A stretch of DNA of 64,000 nt from Pseudarthrobacter sp. SSS035 (GCF_023273875.1 NZ_CP096882.1:1674001-1738000); one strand, 5' to 3'. Counted from the first letter of the stretch, positions 34,640 to 43,736 are shown. The notes: generated by a model from the letters alone, not told the origin. Program-made: numbers and translations.

Positions 34640-35994
34640 TTGCTGGCCGCTGCCCTGTCCAGTGAGGCTTGGGCGTCCTTCTGCGCCTGGGCCAGGGCAG
34701 CTTCGATCGCGGACTGGCTGACCCCGCCGTTGGCCAGGGCCGGGCGCGCTTGGGCAACAATGTTGGTCAGGGCCAGCTGGATGTCACCCCAAGCTCCGGT
34801 GAAGGGGGTCGACTTGGCCTGCTTCGCGGACTCGATCATGGGTGCCAGGGCCGCATCGGCGTCAGCGACCTTCTTTGCAGCCGCCGCATTGGCGGGCAGG
34901 TCGCCGAACGTCTTGTGGTAGTGCAGCTGTTCGTCCTCGCTGGTCACGAGCTTGATGTAGGCGGCTGCCAAGTCCTGGTTCTCGGAGTACTCCGCGATCA
35001 CAAGATCGTCACCCGAGATGATCGAAGTGACAGCGTTCCCGCCGGAAGGAGCGGTGCTCTGGCCCGGCGGTACGGTGGGCATGGTGGTGAAGGCGTACTT
35101 GCCCTTAATAGCGGACGAGTCGAAGGTCGGTTTGGCATTTGCCGTCGTCATGAGCATCATCGCCGACTTGCCGGCGGCAAAATCTGCAGCAGCCTGGCTG
35201 TCATTCCAGCCCGCTGCGGCCGGGTTGACCACCTTGTCCTTTGTCAGCCAGCCGAAGTAGGTTTCGTAGGCCTTCAGCACTGCAGGGTCCTCGAGGCGTG
35301 CCTTGTCCCCGTCTACCAGGGGATTTCCGGCCTGGTTGGCCATGGTCCAGATGAACTTCCACGGCGAATAGTTATCCGCATAGCCGGTCGCGAACCCATA
35401 GGTCGATCCGCCAGTAAGCTTCTTCGCCTGCTCCAGCAAACCGTCCCAGGTCTCCGCCGGCTTGCCCAGGCCCGCCTTCTCGAAGAGTTCAGTGTTGTAC
35501 GCCAGCACGAACGGCCGGCTCAGGAAAGGAACTCCCACTTCATTCTTCTCGTCGGGACCGGAGATACCCAGCGTCGCCGGCACGAAACGGTCCCGGCCGC
35601 CGACCTTGTCCCACTGCTGGTCATCGAACTTGACGAAGGCATCCGTTGAATATGCCGTCGGCACGAATGTCGTACCCACCGAATAAACGTCCGGGCCCTG
35701 CCCCGACACAACCGAGGTCTGGATCTTGGACAGTTCATCAGAAGCCGACGCGAACGTCTCAAACTCAACATCCGCGCCGGTGGACTTCTTGAACTCCTCA
35801 GCGATGTGCGCCTGCCAGACCTTGTACTTCTCACCGTGCTGGGCATTCGCTCCGACCAGCACGTTCAGTGTCTTACCGGCTCCGTCTACCTTGCCGTCAG
35901 TGGCGGCTTCGGGGCCGCCGCAGGCAACGAGGCCCAACGCACCGATTGAGATGGAGGCGGCGGCGCCGATAAGCCGCAACTTAGCTCTGTTCAT
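34636..35994 (-). CDS. Extracellular sugar-binding lipoprotein
   Basis: 452-aa substrate-binding protein (SBP family 1) for the CUT1 importer. The signal peptide ends in a lipobox LGLVACGG (Cys25), so it is lipid-anchored outside the membrane. Middle motifs PFLSRPFVLAYNTELFEKAG and WDGLLEQAKKLT are typical. First gene of the minus-strand operon SBP, two permeases, TIM barrel, dehydrogenase. Divergent from the LacI gene at 36172, which likely represses it. Confidence 0.93.
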   Translation of the reverse strand: MNRAKLRLIGAAASISIGALGLVACGGPEAATDGKVDGAGKTLNVLVGANAQHGEKYKVWQAHIAEEFKKSTGADVEFETFASASDELSKIQTSVVSGQGPDVYSVGTTFVPTAYSTDAFVKFDDQQWDKVGGRDRFVPATLGISGPDEKNEVGVPFLSRPFVLAYNTELFEKAGLGKPAETWDGLLEQAKKLTGGSTYGFATGYADNYSPWKFIWTMANQAGNPLVDGDKARLEDPAVLKAYETYFGWLTKDKVVNPAAAGWNDSQAAADFAAGKSAMMLMTTANAKPTFDSSAIKGKYAFTTMPTVPPGQSTAPSGGNAVTSIISGDDLVIAEYSENQDLAAAYIKLVTSEDEQLHYHKTFGDLPANAAAAKKVADADAALAPMIESAKQAKSTPFTGAWGDIQLALTNIVAQARPALANGGVSQSAIEAALAQAQKDAQASLDRAAASK

Positions 35995-36085
35995 GTCTTC
36001 TGGTATCTCCTCATTGAGTCATCGCCCGGATATACAGGGCACGGCCAAAAGGGCCGAAGTGTTACCTGGGACACTATGGCAAGCA

Positions 36086-36110
36086 TGGCAACAGGCGCAA
36101 TGCGTTGCCA
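36086..36110. promoter_or_regulatory. Inverted repeat TGGCAAC-N11-GTTGCCA and nearby copies
   Basis: TGGCAAC (36086-36092) and GTTGCCA (36104-36110) face each other; more TGGCAA/TTGCCA half-sites lie at 36077-36082, 36115-36120 and 36155-36160. They fill the 177-bp gap between the divergent sugar operon and LacI gene and are probable operators for that LacI protein. Confidence 0.65.
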
Positions 36111-36171
36111 AAAATTGCCAAAAATGCCATGATAAACACATCATCCGAACAGGGTTGCCAAGGGGATTACC

Positions 36172-37209
36172 ATGGAAAACGTCACCGCCGCTGAACCAAA
36201 CGAGGCTGTGCACAGGCGGGCACCGACCATCAAGGACGTCGCGGCCCTCAGCGGGGTTGCCACCTCGACGGTCTCACGGGCACTGTCCCAGCCCGGTCGG
36301 GTCAACTGGGCCACGAGGGAGCGGGTCGAAGCGGCCGCGGCAGAGCTGGGCTATGTGCCCACCTCCGTTGGCCGTGCGAGAAGCTCCGTGCGTACCGGGT
36401 TCGTCGCGCTGCTCGTTCCTGACATCAACAATGGGTTTTTCCTGGATCTCATCCGCGGCACCCAGCGCCAGCTGCGGGCCTCGGGTTTCACGCAGCTGCT
36501 GGTAGACACCGAAGAAGACAACGACCTTGAGGAGAACTACCTGGACCAGATGCGGGGCTCCGTAGACGGATTTATCCTGGCGGCCAGCCGGCTCGACGAC
36601 GACAAGCTCGCGCAGGCCGCCGCAAGGGTCCCCATCGTCACGATCAACAGGACCAGCCCCGGCGTTCCGACCGTCCTGATCGATACCGCCCGCGGTGTCC
36701 AGCAAGCCGTTGAGCACCTGTTTTCCCTGGGCCACCGCGACATCGCGTACATGGCCGGGCCGGTTGCCTCCTGGTCGGACGGCCGCCGCTGGACCGCACT
36801 CCAGGAAACCGCCGACACCTTGGGCATCTCCATCCGCAGGCTAGGGCCGTATTATCCGAGCCAGCGCTCCGGAGCTGCCGCGGCCGATGCGGCCCTCAAT
36901 AGCGGGGCCACGGCGTGCATCGCCTTCAACGATCTGGTCGCCATCGGCATGCTCGTCCGGCTCAAGGAACGCGGAGTGGACGTGCCCGGGGAGCTGAGCG
37001 TGATCGGCTGCGACGATGTCTTCGGCGCCGACTTCTGCAACCCGCCGCTGACCACCCTGACGGCGCCCATCGAGCAGGCGGGCCGCGTGGCAACCGACAT
37101 GCTCCTCAGCCGCCTGCGTCCCTCAACCGTTTCCCCTCGGATGCAGGTCGAACTTCCTACCCACCTAACCATCCGCGCCTCCACCGGAGCCGCCCCGCAC
37201 CGAAAGTAG
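36172..37209 (+). CDS. LacI-family regulator of the adjacent sugar operon
   Basis: 345 aa. The N-terminal helix-turn-helix (residues 19-38) is TIKDVAALSGVATSTVSRAL with the hinge ELGYVPTSVGRARSS, then a periplasmic-binding-protein-like sensor domain (GFVALLVPDINNGFF to IGCDDVFGADFCNPPLTTL). AGGGG precedes ATG. Divergent from the sugar-binding lipoprotein gene with TTGCCA half-sites between. The inducer is presumably the transported sugar or its product. Confidence 0.93.
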   Translation: MENVTAAEPNEAVHRRAPTIKDVAALSGVATSTVSRALSQPGRVNWATRERVEAAAAELGYVPTSVGRARSSVRTGFVALLVPDINNGFFLDLIRGTQRQLRASGFTQLLVDTEEDNDLEENYLDQMRGSVDGFILAASRLDDDKLAQAAARVPIVTINRTSPGVPTVLIDTARGVQQAVEHLFSLGHRDIAYMAGPVASWSDGRRWTALQETADTLGISIRRLGPYYPSQRSGAAAADAALNSGATACIAFNDLVAIGMLVRLKERGVDVPGELSVIGCDDVFGADFCNPPLTTLTAPIEQAGRVATDMLLSRLRPSTVSPRMQVELPTHLTIRASTGAAPHRK

Positions 37210-37268
37210 ATCCAGCCGCGGCGTTGGCCATCAACCCCGACCGCCTACTGCCCGCTACCATCGGGGGT

Positions 37269-38307
37269 ATGGAATCCGTCGAGCAGGCGCAGCACCCTGG
37301 ACGCACGCCGCGCATCACCGCCGCCATGGTGGCGGCCCGCGCCGGCGTCTCGACGGCGACGGTTTCGTTGGTGGCCAACGGCAAGACTGCGGGCCGCGTT
37401 TCTGAGGACAACGTCGCCAGGGTGCGGGACGCAATTTCCGAGCTCGGGTACGTGGTGGACGGGATCGGCAGCTCACTGGCCAAAGGTGTAAGCTCCATCG
37501 TTATCCTCGTGTCTCCGGACATCTCCAACCCGTTTTTCGCCAAGGTGATCGCCGGCGTCCGGGAGTCACTCGGGGCTGATTACCAGCTGCTGCTGTCCGT
37601 CACCCCCGCCGGCGAGTTCCCGCAGGCGGGCGACGTCCGGAAGCTGATGGCGCTCCGGCCGGCCGGGCTGCTGGTGGGTGCCCCCCAACGCCGAATTCCT
37701 GGACGATCTTTCAGCCGCCGGCCCCGTGGTCCTGCTCGATGCCCCGGGGCTGGAGGCCTACGCCCCGTCCGTGAATCTGGACGTTGCGCACGGCGCGCGC
37801 CAGCTGGCCGCGCATCTGGCGGACACCGGGCACCGCCGGGTGGCCTACGTGGACAGCGTCACCGGCACAGCCACGTTCGCCATCCGCCGCGGAGCCTTCC
37901 TGGACGAGGCAGCGGCCCACGGAATAAAGGTGGAGCCCGGCCACATCATCAGTACCACCATCGACGTCGGCGCGTCCGCCGCCGCGTTCGCCGCCGCCTG
38001 GCCGGAGTGGCAGCAGGCCGGGGTCACCGCCGTCGTCTGCTGCACGGACACCCACGCCTATGGCGTGCTGCAGGAAGCACGGGTGGCAGGCGTGCAGATT
38101 CCGGACGAACTGGCCATCGCCGGCTTCGACGATCTGCCGTACTCCGCCACCAGCAATCCCAGCCTGACCAGCGTTCACCTGCCGGCAACCTCACTGGGGC
38201 TGAAGGCAGGCGGGCAGCTGCGCCGGCTCATAGAAGGCCATCGGCTGGAGCAGCCGCAGCTGACGCTGGAGAGCTCCCTGGTGGTCCGCAACTCCACCTC
38301 GGCATAA
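37269..38307 (+). pseudogene. LacI-family regulator with +1 frameshift in a C tract
   Basis: The first frame (37269-37680) encodes a LacI helix-turn-helix (ITAAMVAARAGVSTATVSLV) and the start of the sensor domain, ending at LLVGA. The rest of the sensor domain continues from NAEFLDDLSAAGPVVLLDAP to the stop at 38307 in the next frame. The switch lies in six Cs at 37681-37686; five Cs would give one 345-aa protein. It is either a real inactivating mutation or a homopolymer sequencing error. Located after another LacI gene; it could be the regulator of the nucleoside operon, whose promoter has LacI-type sites. Confidence 0.85.
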
Positions 38308-38359
38308 CACTGTGCCGGCATGACAACCCGCTGTCACACCCCCGCCGTAAGCTGGGGGC

Positions 38360-39469
38360 ATGCCGAGTAACTGGGACAGCCTGGACATCAGCCTGCGTGA
38401 ATCCGTGCAGGAGAACGTGGAGATCTACGAGCGCGTCCGCCCTGCCCTGAAGCTGGTCACCAAGGACGTTCTCCACATCCTCCGCGACATGCTGAAGGAC
38501 ACCGAGGTCACGCCGCTGTTTGTCACCGGGCGCACCAAATCGGTGGAATCGTTCCGGGAGAAGATTTCCCGGATTGAGGAACCGCTGGAACCCGGCGGTC
38601 CGCCAGTATTGAAGTTCCCGGACCCGTTCCGCACCCTCAACGACATGGTGGGCGTGCGCGTTATCACCAAGCTGCCCGCGGAGAATGCCTTGGTGGCCAA
38701 CATCATCAAGCGCCAGCGCCAGGTGTTCGACTGCCGCGGCGACCGCGAGAAGGACATCGGCTCCATCGAGTCCGGCACGTACGGCTACTCCAGCCGCCAC
38801 CTCATCCTGCGCACCATCCAGAACGAGGCCGTCAAGGATTACCAGCAGGCCTTCAATCCTGACGTTCCGGCCAACGGCAGCTACTTCTTTGAATGCCAGA
38901 TCCGCACCGTCTTCGCCCACGCGTGGAGCGAGATCGAGCACGACATCCGTTTCAAGGCAGAGGACCCACGCGCCTGGACGCCGCATTTCGACCGGCAGTT
39001 CACCGCCACCGCCGCCATGCTGGAAACCGTGGAAAGCGCCTTCGCGGACCTCCACGAACGCTACGAGGAAGTCCGCAGCTACTGGGACCTGGACGGTGAA
39101 GGCGCCGCGCAGCTCACACCCAACCGGATCCGCGACGTCTGGCGGACGCTGCTGCCGCACGTGGACCGCAAAGTGGATGACGACTGGGGCTGGGCCGCCG
39201 AGCTCATGGCCGCCCACGGCCTCAACCAGACCGTCCAGCTGGCCGGCCTGCTCAGCGCCCAACGGATCACCGAGGTCCGCAAGGCGCTGGACCACCGCTA
39301 CTCCCCCGGCCCGGACCGCCTGCTGGATGACCTCCTGCTCTGGCAGTACGGCACCAAACACATCGACCTCACCGCAGAGGCGCCCGACGCCGTCCCGCAC
39401 CCGCGGCGCGACAGCCTCCTGCGGCGGCTCAAACAGATCGAGCGCTACCGCCAGACCAAGTCCGAGTAG
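38360..39469 (+). CDS. RelA/SpoT-domain protein
   Basis: 369 aa. The N-terminal two thirds resemble a (p)ppGpp synthetase domain: VTGRTKSVESFREKI, DMVGVRVITKL (the RelA_SpoT Mg-binding Asp region), GYSSRHLIL, and FFECQIRTVFAHAWSEIEHD, which holds the E-x-Q-x-R-T motif. No hydrolase, TGS or ACT domain, so it is a small alarmone-synthetase-like protein with an extra C-terminal region of about 130 residues. TAAGCT (38348-38353) lies 6 nt before ATG with no ribosome site, suggesting a leaderless mRNA. Whether it makes ppGpp is not proven. Confidence 0.85.
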   Translation: MPSNWDSLDISLRESVQENVEIYERVRPALKLVTKDVLHILRDMLKDTEVTPLFVTGRTKSVESFREKISRIEEPLEPGGPPVLKFPDPFRTLNDMVGVRVITKLPAENALVANIIKRQRQVFDCRGDREKDIGSIESGTYGYSSRHLILRTIQNEAVKDYQQAFNPDVPANGSYFFECQIRTVFAHAWSEIEHDIRFKAEDPRAWTPHFDRQFTATAAMLETVESAFADLHERYEEVRSYWDLDGEGAAQLTPNRIRDVWRTLLPHVDRKVDDDWGWAAELMAAHGLNQTVQLAGLLSAQRITEVRKALDHRYSPGPDRLLDDLLLWQYGTKHIDLTAEAPDAVPHPRRDSLLRRLKQIERYRQTKSE

Positions 39470-39518
39470 ACCGCTCACGAAACCGCAGGATTATTGGGCA
39501 CCTCCGAGATTCAACTAC

Positions 39519-39549
39519 CCTTGACTCAAGGTGGAGGCTGTTGTAGACG
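39519..39549 (+). promoter_or_regulatory. Probable promoter with palindrome before the GT-C pair
   Basis: TTGACT (39521-39526) and TAGACG (39544-39549) are 17 nt apart. The -35 lies inside the palindrome CCTTGA-C-TCAAGG (39519-39531), which may be an operator. The start codon at 39628 follows about 75 nt later. Confidence 0.5.
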
Positions 39550-39627
39550 GACCTCCGTTGCTCCCGGCTCCAGCCCCGCGGCAAGATCCGGCACCTGTTT
39601 TTGCCCCTCTCTGACAAGGATTCCGCC

Positions 39628-40953
39628 ATTTCCACGGACGCATTCTTCGCCACGCTCACCCGGATCCGCAATGTCATCCTGCCTGCGGGCGCACGGTCCT
39701 GGCTGAACACGCCGCGGGGGCTCCTCACCGGCTTCATCCTGGTGCACCTGGGGTTTCTGATCTTCGCGGCGCTGCTTTCCCTGCGCGGCGAGGCCTTCAG
39801 CGACACCTTCATTTACCGCGAGTGGGCCCGGGCGGGTTTTGACGAAACCAACCTCAGCGGCGGCCCCAGCCCGTGGGTTTACCCGATCCTCGCGCTGATC
39901 CCCATGGCACTTGCAGGGCTTGCCGGTCCCGGACCGTTTTTCTTCCTCTGGGTGCTGATGACCACCATCCTCAACGGCTGGGCCCTGGCCAAGCTCACGG
40001 AGCGTGGCCGCAACCAGGACGCGATCCCCGCGGGCTGGTGGTGGCTGATCTTCACGCTGCTGATGGGCTGGCTCGGCTTCGCGCGCGTGGACGGCCTCAC
40101 CGCACCGATCGTCCTGGTGGCCCTGGCCTATGGTGTGGGCCGGCCGTTTATCGCGTCGGTCCTGCTCGCCGCGGCCACCTGGGTGAAGGTGTGGCCGGCC
40201 GCCGTCATGCTGGCCCTGTTCGCCGTGGTCAAGAACCGCCTGCTGGTGGTGCTGGCCGGAGTGGCCACGTCAGCAGTGGTGGTGGCACTCGCCGCCGCGG
40301 TTGGCAGTGTGTCCAAGCTGCTGAACTTCCTGACCCAGCAGGGCGACAGGGGCATGCAGCTCGAGGCAACATTCACCACCCCGTGGCTGTGGCTGTCCGT
40401 GCTGAACATCGGCGACTCCCGGATGTACATGAACACCGATATCAACTCCATGCAGGTGGACGGCCCCGGCACCGCGGTGATGTCCGTGCTCATGCAGCCG
40501 CTCCTCATCCTTGCCGCGCTGCTCGTAGCCGGACTGACGTTCTGGGCACTGCACAACGGCAAGCTCAACGGCAACGGCAAGGCCGACGGCGGCGTGGACC
40601 GCACCGAGCTGCTGCTGGCCGGGGCGCTCACCCTGGCCACCGCCTTTGTGGTGTTCAACAAGGTGGGCTCGCCCCAGTTCATGGTGTGGCTGGCCCCGGC
40701 CGTAGCGGTGGGCCTGGCGCACAGCTGGCGTGAGTGGCGGGTCCCCGCGGCCATGCTCATCGCGATCGCCGTGGCCACGTTCTTCATCTACCCGCTGTTC
40801 TACGATGCCCTCAGCCACAACAACCCCCTCATGGCCGGCGTGCTGACCATCCGCAACGTCCTCCTGGTGGTCCTGTTCCTGTGGTCGGTCCGGCGCCTGT
40901 ACTCGCTGGGCAAAAAGACTCCCGCGTCCGTCCCCGCGCTCAAGGAGTCCTGA
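39628..40953 (+). CDS. GT-C (GT87-like) polytopic membrane glycosyltransferase, likely AUU start
   Basis: About 441 aa with roughly 10-12 membrane segments. The acidic first-loop motif EAFSDTFIYREWARAGFD and WVYPILALIP are typical of GT-C enzymes using polyprenyl-phosphate sugars. No ATG or GTG fits the start. ATT 39628 (reading ISTDAFFATL) has AAGGA 7 nt upstream, and the paralogue downstream shows the same arrangement. A TTG at 39601 is in frame but has no ribosome site. It probably adds mannose or another sugar to a cell-envelope glycolipid; mptB nearby supports this. Specific acceptor unknown. Confidence 0.78.
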   Translation: MSTDAFFATLTRIRNVILPAGARSWLNTPRGLLTGFILVHLGFLIFAALLSLRGEAFSDTFIYREWARAGFDETNLSGGPSPWVYPILALIPMALAGLAGPGPFFFLWVLMTTILNGWALAKLTERGRNQDAIPAGWWWLIFTLLMGWLGFARVDGLTAPIVLVALAYGVGRPFIASVLLAAATWVKVWPAAVMLALFAVVKNRLLVVLAGVATSAVVVALAAAVGSVSKLLNFLTQQGDRGMQLEATFTTPWLWLSVLNIGDSRMYMNTDINSMQVDGPGTAVMSVLMQPLLILAALLVAGLTFWALHNGKLNGNGKADGGVDRTELLLAGALTLATAFVVFNKVGSPQFMVWLAPAVAVGLAHSWREWRVPAAMLIAIAVATFFIYPLFYDALSHNNPLMAGVLTIRNVLLVVLFLWSVRRLYSLGKKTPASVPALKES

Positions 40954-40954
40954 G

Positions 40955-42241
40955 ATTTCCACGAAGTTCTTCGACCGGCTGGTCAGCGTCCGCAGCACCG
41001 TCCTGCCCGCCCGCGTGGTGGACTGGTTCGCCCGTCCGACCAGCGTCTGGTGGGGCTTCGCGGTCATCCACCTGTATTTCCTGGGCTGGATGGCGTCGTT
41101 CTTCCTCAACGGCGATACGTTCAGCGACACCGAGCAGTACCGCCAGTGGGCGATGGACGGCTACAACCCGGACAGCCTGGACGGCAAGATCAGCCCCTGG
41201 GTGTACCCGGTGCTGGCGCAGATCCCCATCTTCCTCGCGAACATTGCCGGACCCAGCCTCTACCTCCTGTGCTGGTTCCTGATCATCACAGCCCTGAACG
41301 CCGTCGGGCTTGCTTTCCTTACCCGCGGTGCGCGGAAGGCGAAGGGCATCGCCCCGGCCTGGTGGTGGCTGTTTTTCACCGTCTTTATGGGCTACCTCAG
41401 CTTCGCCCGGGTGGAGGGAATCACCGCCCCCATCGTGCTGATTGCCCTCCTGTACGCGGCCGAACGCCCCGTCGTGGCAGGGATCCTGCTGAGCGTGGCC
41501 ACCTGGCTCAAAGTGTGGCCGGCAGCGGTCCTGGTGCCGATCGTCATTGCCAGCCGGAAACGGATCCAGGTGCTGGTGTCCGGCGTCGCAGTCACCGCCG
41601 TCGCGGGCCTGGGCACGTACCTGTCCGGCGGCCTGCCGCACATCATGGACTTCCTGACCAACCAGGGCGAGCGAGGCATGCAGCTTGAAGCCACGTTTTC
41701 CACGCCGTGGGTGTGGCTCAGCGTGTTCAACATCGCGGGTTCCAAGATGGCGGACAACACGGCCATCAACTCCACCGAGGTCTACGGCCCGGGTGCCGAG
41801 GTGGCCGCGTTCCTGATGCAGCCCCTGCTGATCGTCGCCGCCGTGGTGGCCGCAGTCCTGCTGGTCCGGGCGCTGAATCGCGGCGCTGAACGGGAGGAAC
41901 TCTTCCTCGAGGGCGCACTGATGATGACCACTGCCTTCATTGTGTTCAACAAGGTGGGTTCGCCGCAGTTCATCATCTGGCTGGCCCCGGTGATCATCGC
42001 CGGCCTCACGCACGACTGGGAACGGTGGAAGGTCCCTGCGGCGCTGCTGATGGGCATTGCCGTGACCACGTTTGTGATCTATCCACTGTTCTACACGCCC
42101 CTCATCCACGCCCACCCGGTCATGGCCGCCATCCTGACCACGCGCAACGTGCTCCTGGTGGTGCTGCTGTGGTGGTCGGTGAAGCGGACCGCCGAGCTCG
42201 GCCGCAAATCACAGGCGGTCCCCGAGGCGCGGACGGCCTAA
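40955..42241 (+). CDS. Paralogous GT-C membrane glycosyltransferase, likely AUU start
   Basis: About 428 aa and clearly homologous to the preceding gene throughout (shared SDT..YRQWA, SPWVYPVLAQIP, ATWLKVWPAAVL, QGERGMQLEATFSTPW, FNKVGSPQF). It begins 1 nt after the stop of its partner. ATT 40955 follows a perfect AAGGAG by 7 nt and opens ISTKFFDRLV, matching the first gene's ISTDAFFATL; the first in-frame GTG (41015) would lose 20 residues and has no ribosome site. A tandem duplication whose copies probably act on the same or sequential acceptors in envelope glycolipid synthesis. Confidence 0.8.
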   Translation: MSTKFFDRLVSVRSTVLPARVVDWFARPTSVWWGFAVIHLYFLGWMASFFLNGDTFSDTEQYRQWAMDGYNPDSLDGKISPWVYPVLAQIPIFLANIAGPSLYLLCWFLIITALNAVGLAFLTRGARKAKGIAPAWWWLFFTVFMGYLSFARVEGITAPIVLIALLYAAERPVVAGILLSVATWLKVWPAAVLVPIVIASRKRIQVLVSGVAVTAVAGLGTYLSGGLPHIMDFLTNQGERGMQLEATFSTPWVWLSVFNIAGSKMADNTAINSTEVYGPGAEVAAFLMQPLLIVAAVVAAVLLVRALNRGAEREELFLEGALMMTTAFIVFNKVGSPQFIIWLAPVIIAGLTHDWERWKVPAALLMGIAVTTFVIYPLFYTPLIHAHPVMAAILTTRNVLLVVLLWWSVKRTAELGRKSQAVPEARTA

Positions 42242-42329
42242 GCTGGCGGGCTGTTGGCCAGGCCTTGGACACATAGCCTTTGCTGTCAAGCCGTCTGCGC
42301 CCACTAACAATTCTTCGACGCGCGCGATT

Positions 42330-42335
42330 TAGACT
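42330..42335 (+). promoter_or_regulatory. -10 element for a leaderless deaminase mRNA
   Basis: TAGACT fits the TANNNT consensus and ends 6 nt before the ATG at 42342. No ribosome-binding site is present, so the transcript probably starts at or next to the A of ATG, common in actinobacteria. Confidence 0.55.
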
Positions 42336-42341
42336 GCACCC

Positions 42342-42797
42342 ATGTCCGAAACTGAACGAACCATCACAGACCCGGTCTTCGAAGCTGCCTACGAGGCCGC
42401 ACAAAAGAGCCTCCGAGAGGGCGGCATCCCGATCGGTGCTGCCTTGGCCCGCGGCGGAGAAGTGATTGCCAGCGGCCACAACGGGCGTGTCCAGCATGGC
42501 GATCCAATCGCCCACGGCGAGATGTCTGCGTTGCGGGCTGCCGGACGCCAGAAGAGCTACCGGGACACAACCCTCTACACCACCCTGGCGCCGTGTGCGA
42601 TGTGTACCGGGACCATCATCCAATTCAAGATTCCGCGCGTGGTGGTGGGCGAGGCCGAGACGTTCCCCGGCGAATTCGAACTTCTCCGCTCACGCGGCGT
42701 CGAAGTGGTGGTGTTGAATGATGCCCGATGCGTCGAGATGATGCGCACCTTCCAGGACGAACACCCTGAACTATGGGCGGAGGACATCGCCGAGTAG
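42342..42797 (+). CDS. Cytosine deaminase, yeast Fcy1-like
   Basis: 151-aa CDA-fold zinc deaminase. Zn and catalytic residues: HGEMSAL (His, Glu) and TLAPCAMCTG (two Cys). The whole protein tracks yeast cytosine deaminase: GIPIGAALARG, DTTLYTTLAPCAMCTG, PRVVVGEAETF, GVEVVVLND, and a C-terminus DEHPELWAEDIAE close to the yeast DERPQDWFEDIGE. It likely turns cytosine to uracil for salvage. This differs from the large TIM-barrel CodA of many bacteria. The 160-nt gap after it (42798-42957) shows no gene. Confidence 0.85.
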   Translation: MSETERTITDPVFEAAYEAAQKSLREGGIPIGAALARGGEVIASGHNGRVQHGDPIAHGEMSALRAAGRQKSYRDTTLYTTLAPCAMCTGTIIQFKIPRVVVGEAETFPGEFELLRSRGVEVVVLNDARCVEMMRTFQDEHPELWAEDIAE

Positions 42798-42957
42798 TCC
42801 ACGCACAAGGGAGTGCGGGTGAAATAGATCAGACGTTATGTATGGTCTGTACACCGCCGCGCTTCGGGCTTCGGTCCTCTGCCACGAGAAGTCCTAGAAC
42901 CGGGTTCGCGTAGAGCAGTGGTCGGGGCAGAAGTCGATGGAGCTGGGAGAGGCCGCC

Positions 42958-43419
42958 TCAGCGGGCGGTGCGGCGCTGGTCCAGCAGCCAGCGCCAACCC
43001 CGACGGGCCCAGTCCAAGGGTTTACCCTCGATCAGCAGCTTCCGCGTGTGGATGTCCAGGACCAGCAGATAGAACGTGAACAGCAGCGCCGTCACGAACG
43101 CCAGCGACGACGCGTCAATGGCCAGCTCCACAAAGGACCAGACCGAGAGCTGATCCTGCGCGCCGAACACCACAAAAAACGTCACGCCCACGTAGAGGCA
43201 CCGGATCTGCCAGTCGTTCCGGATGCCGGTCACCGCCACGAATGGCAGGAACCAGAGGATGTACCAGGGCTGGATGATGGGCGAAAGCATCACGACGGCG
43301 GTGAACGCCAGGGCCAGCCGGCGCACCGCCCGCGAGTAGTCACCGCGGAACATCGGCAGCACCAGCCCGATGGCCGCCCACTTCATGCCGGTCCGCAAGA
43401 GGTCCGCGATGGTGCCGCC
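42958..43419 (-). pseudogene. Truncated second copy of mptB (3' end only)
   Basis: Encodes the last about 150 residues of the MptB protein at 54510-56129, nearly identical from GGTIADLLRTGMKWAAIGLV to the stop. It lacks all the N-terminal catalytic region. One residue is missing (VLPMFRG for VLLLMFRG) and the last residues differ (RRTAR for RRGAR). The open frame continues upstream into unrelated sequence to 43470, where homology has already stopped at 43419. It marks the left end of the acquired cassette. Confidence 0.93.
42971..43419. repeat. Direct repeat, left copy (mptB 3' region)
   Basis: About 449 bp matching 54523-54974 in the same orientation, with about 13 substitutions and one 3-nt indel by eye (near 97% identity). 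Differences are mostly silent and cluster toward the inner end, as expected for alleles from two related strains rather than a very recent copy. Confidence 0.93.
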
Positions 43420-43603
43420 GTGAGTGGGTTCAAAGATCCCTGAGCTCACTAATGCGCTCGGCCGGCGCATCCCCTCGGATCCAACGAATCCGCCGGACGG
43501 ATCAAAGCCACCGGGAAAACGGTCACCGCAATTTTCACGTCAGTCCCCGCCTGGCTAGATCGCACCTGACTAAGCAGCCGGTCGTTCGGACTAACATTAA
43601 AAT

Positions 43604-43627
43604 TGTTATTTTTAACGTTTAAGTTGA
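43604..43627. promoter_or_regulatory. Candidate DeoR operator, copy 1
   Basis: TGTTATT-N10-AAGTTGA. The same 24-bp pattern, 18 of 24 positions alike, occurs at 51054-51077 before the ABC operon of the cassette. It overlaps the -35 of the promoter at 43624. Confidence 0.55.
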
Positions 43628-43652
43628 CAGAGGAACGCACTTGACGTTAGAT
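43624..43652 (+). promoter_or_regulatory. Sigma-70-type promoter of the MFS/kinase operon
   Basis: TTGACA (43624-43629), 17-nt spacer, TTAGAT (43647-43652). Located 85 nt before the MFS start, in unusually AT-rich sequence for this genome. The gap 43471-43736 contains no gene. Confidence 0.7.
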
Positions 43653-43736
43653 AGATCACATACTCTTTAGTTTCCCGTCGGCATCAGAAGCCTTCCGCAA
43701 CGAAGCGGTTCGTGCCGCACCACCCAGGAGATTGCA

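Noticed and set aside
41015..42241. GTG 41015 as the start of the second GT-C gene
   Set aside because: No ribosome site, and it would cut 20 residues that match the N-terminus of the paralogue; ATT 40955 after AAGGAG fits better.
42970..43443. Plus-strand frames at 42937-43443 and 54495-55028 as a repeated gene
   Set aside because: They are antisense readings of the two mptB copies and repeat only because mptB does.
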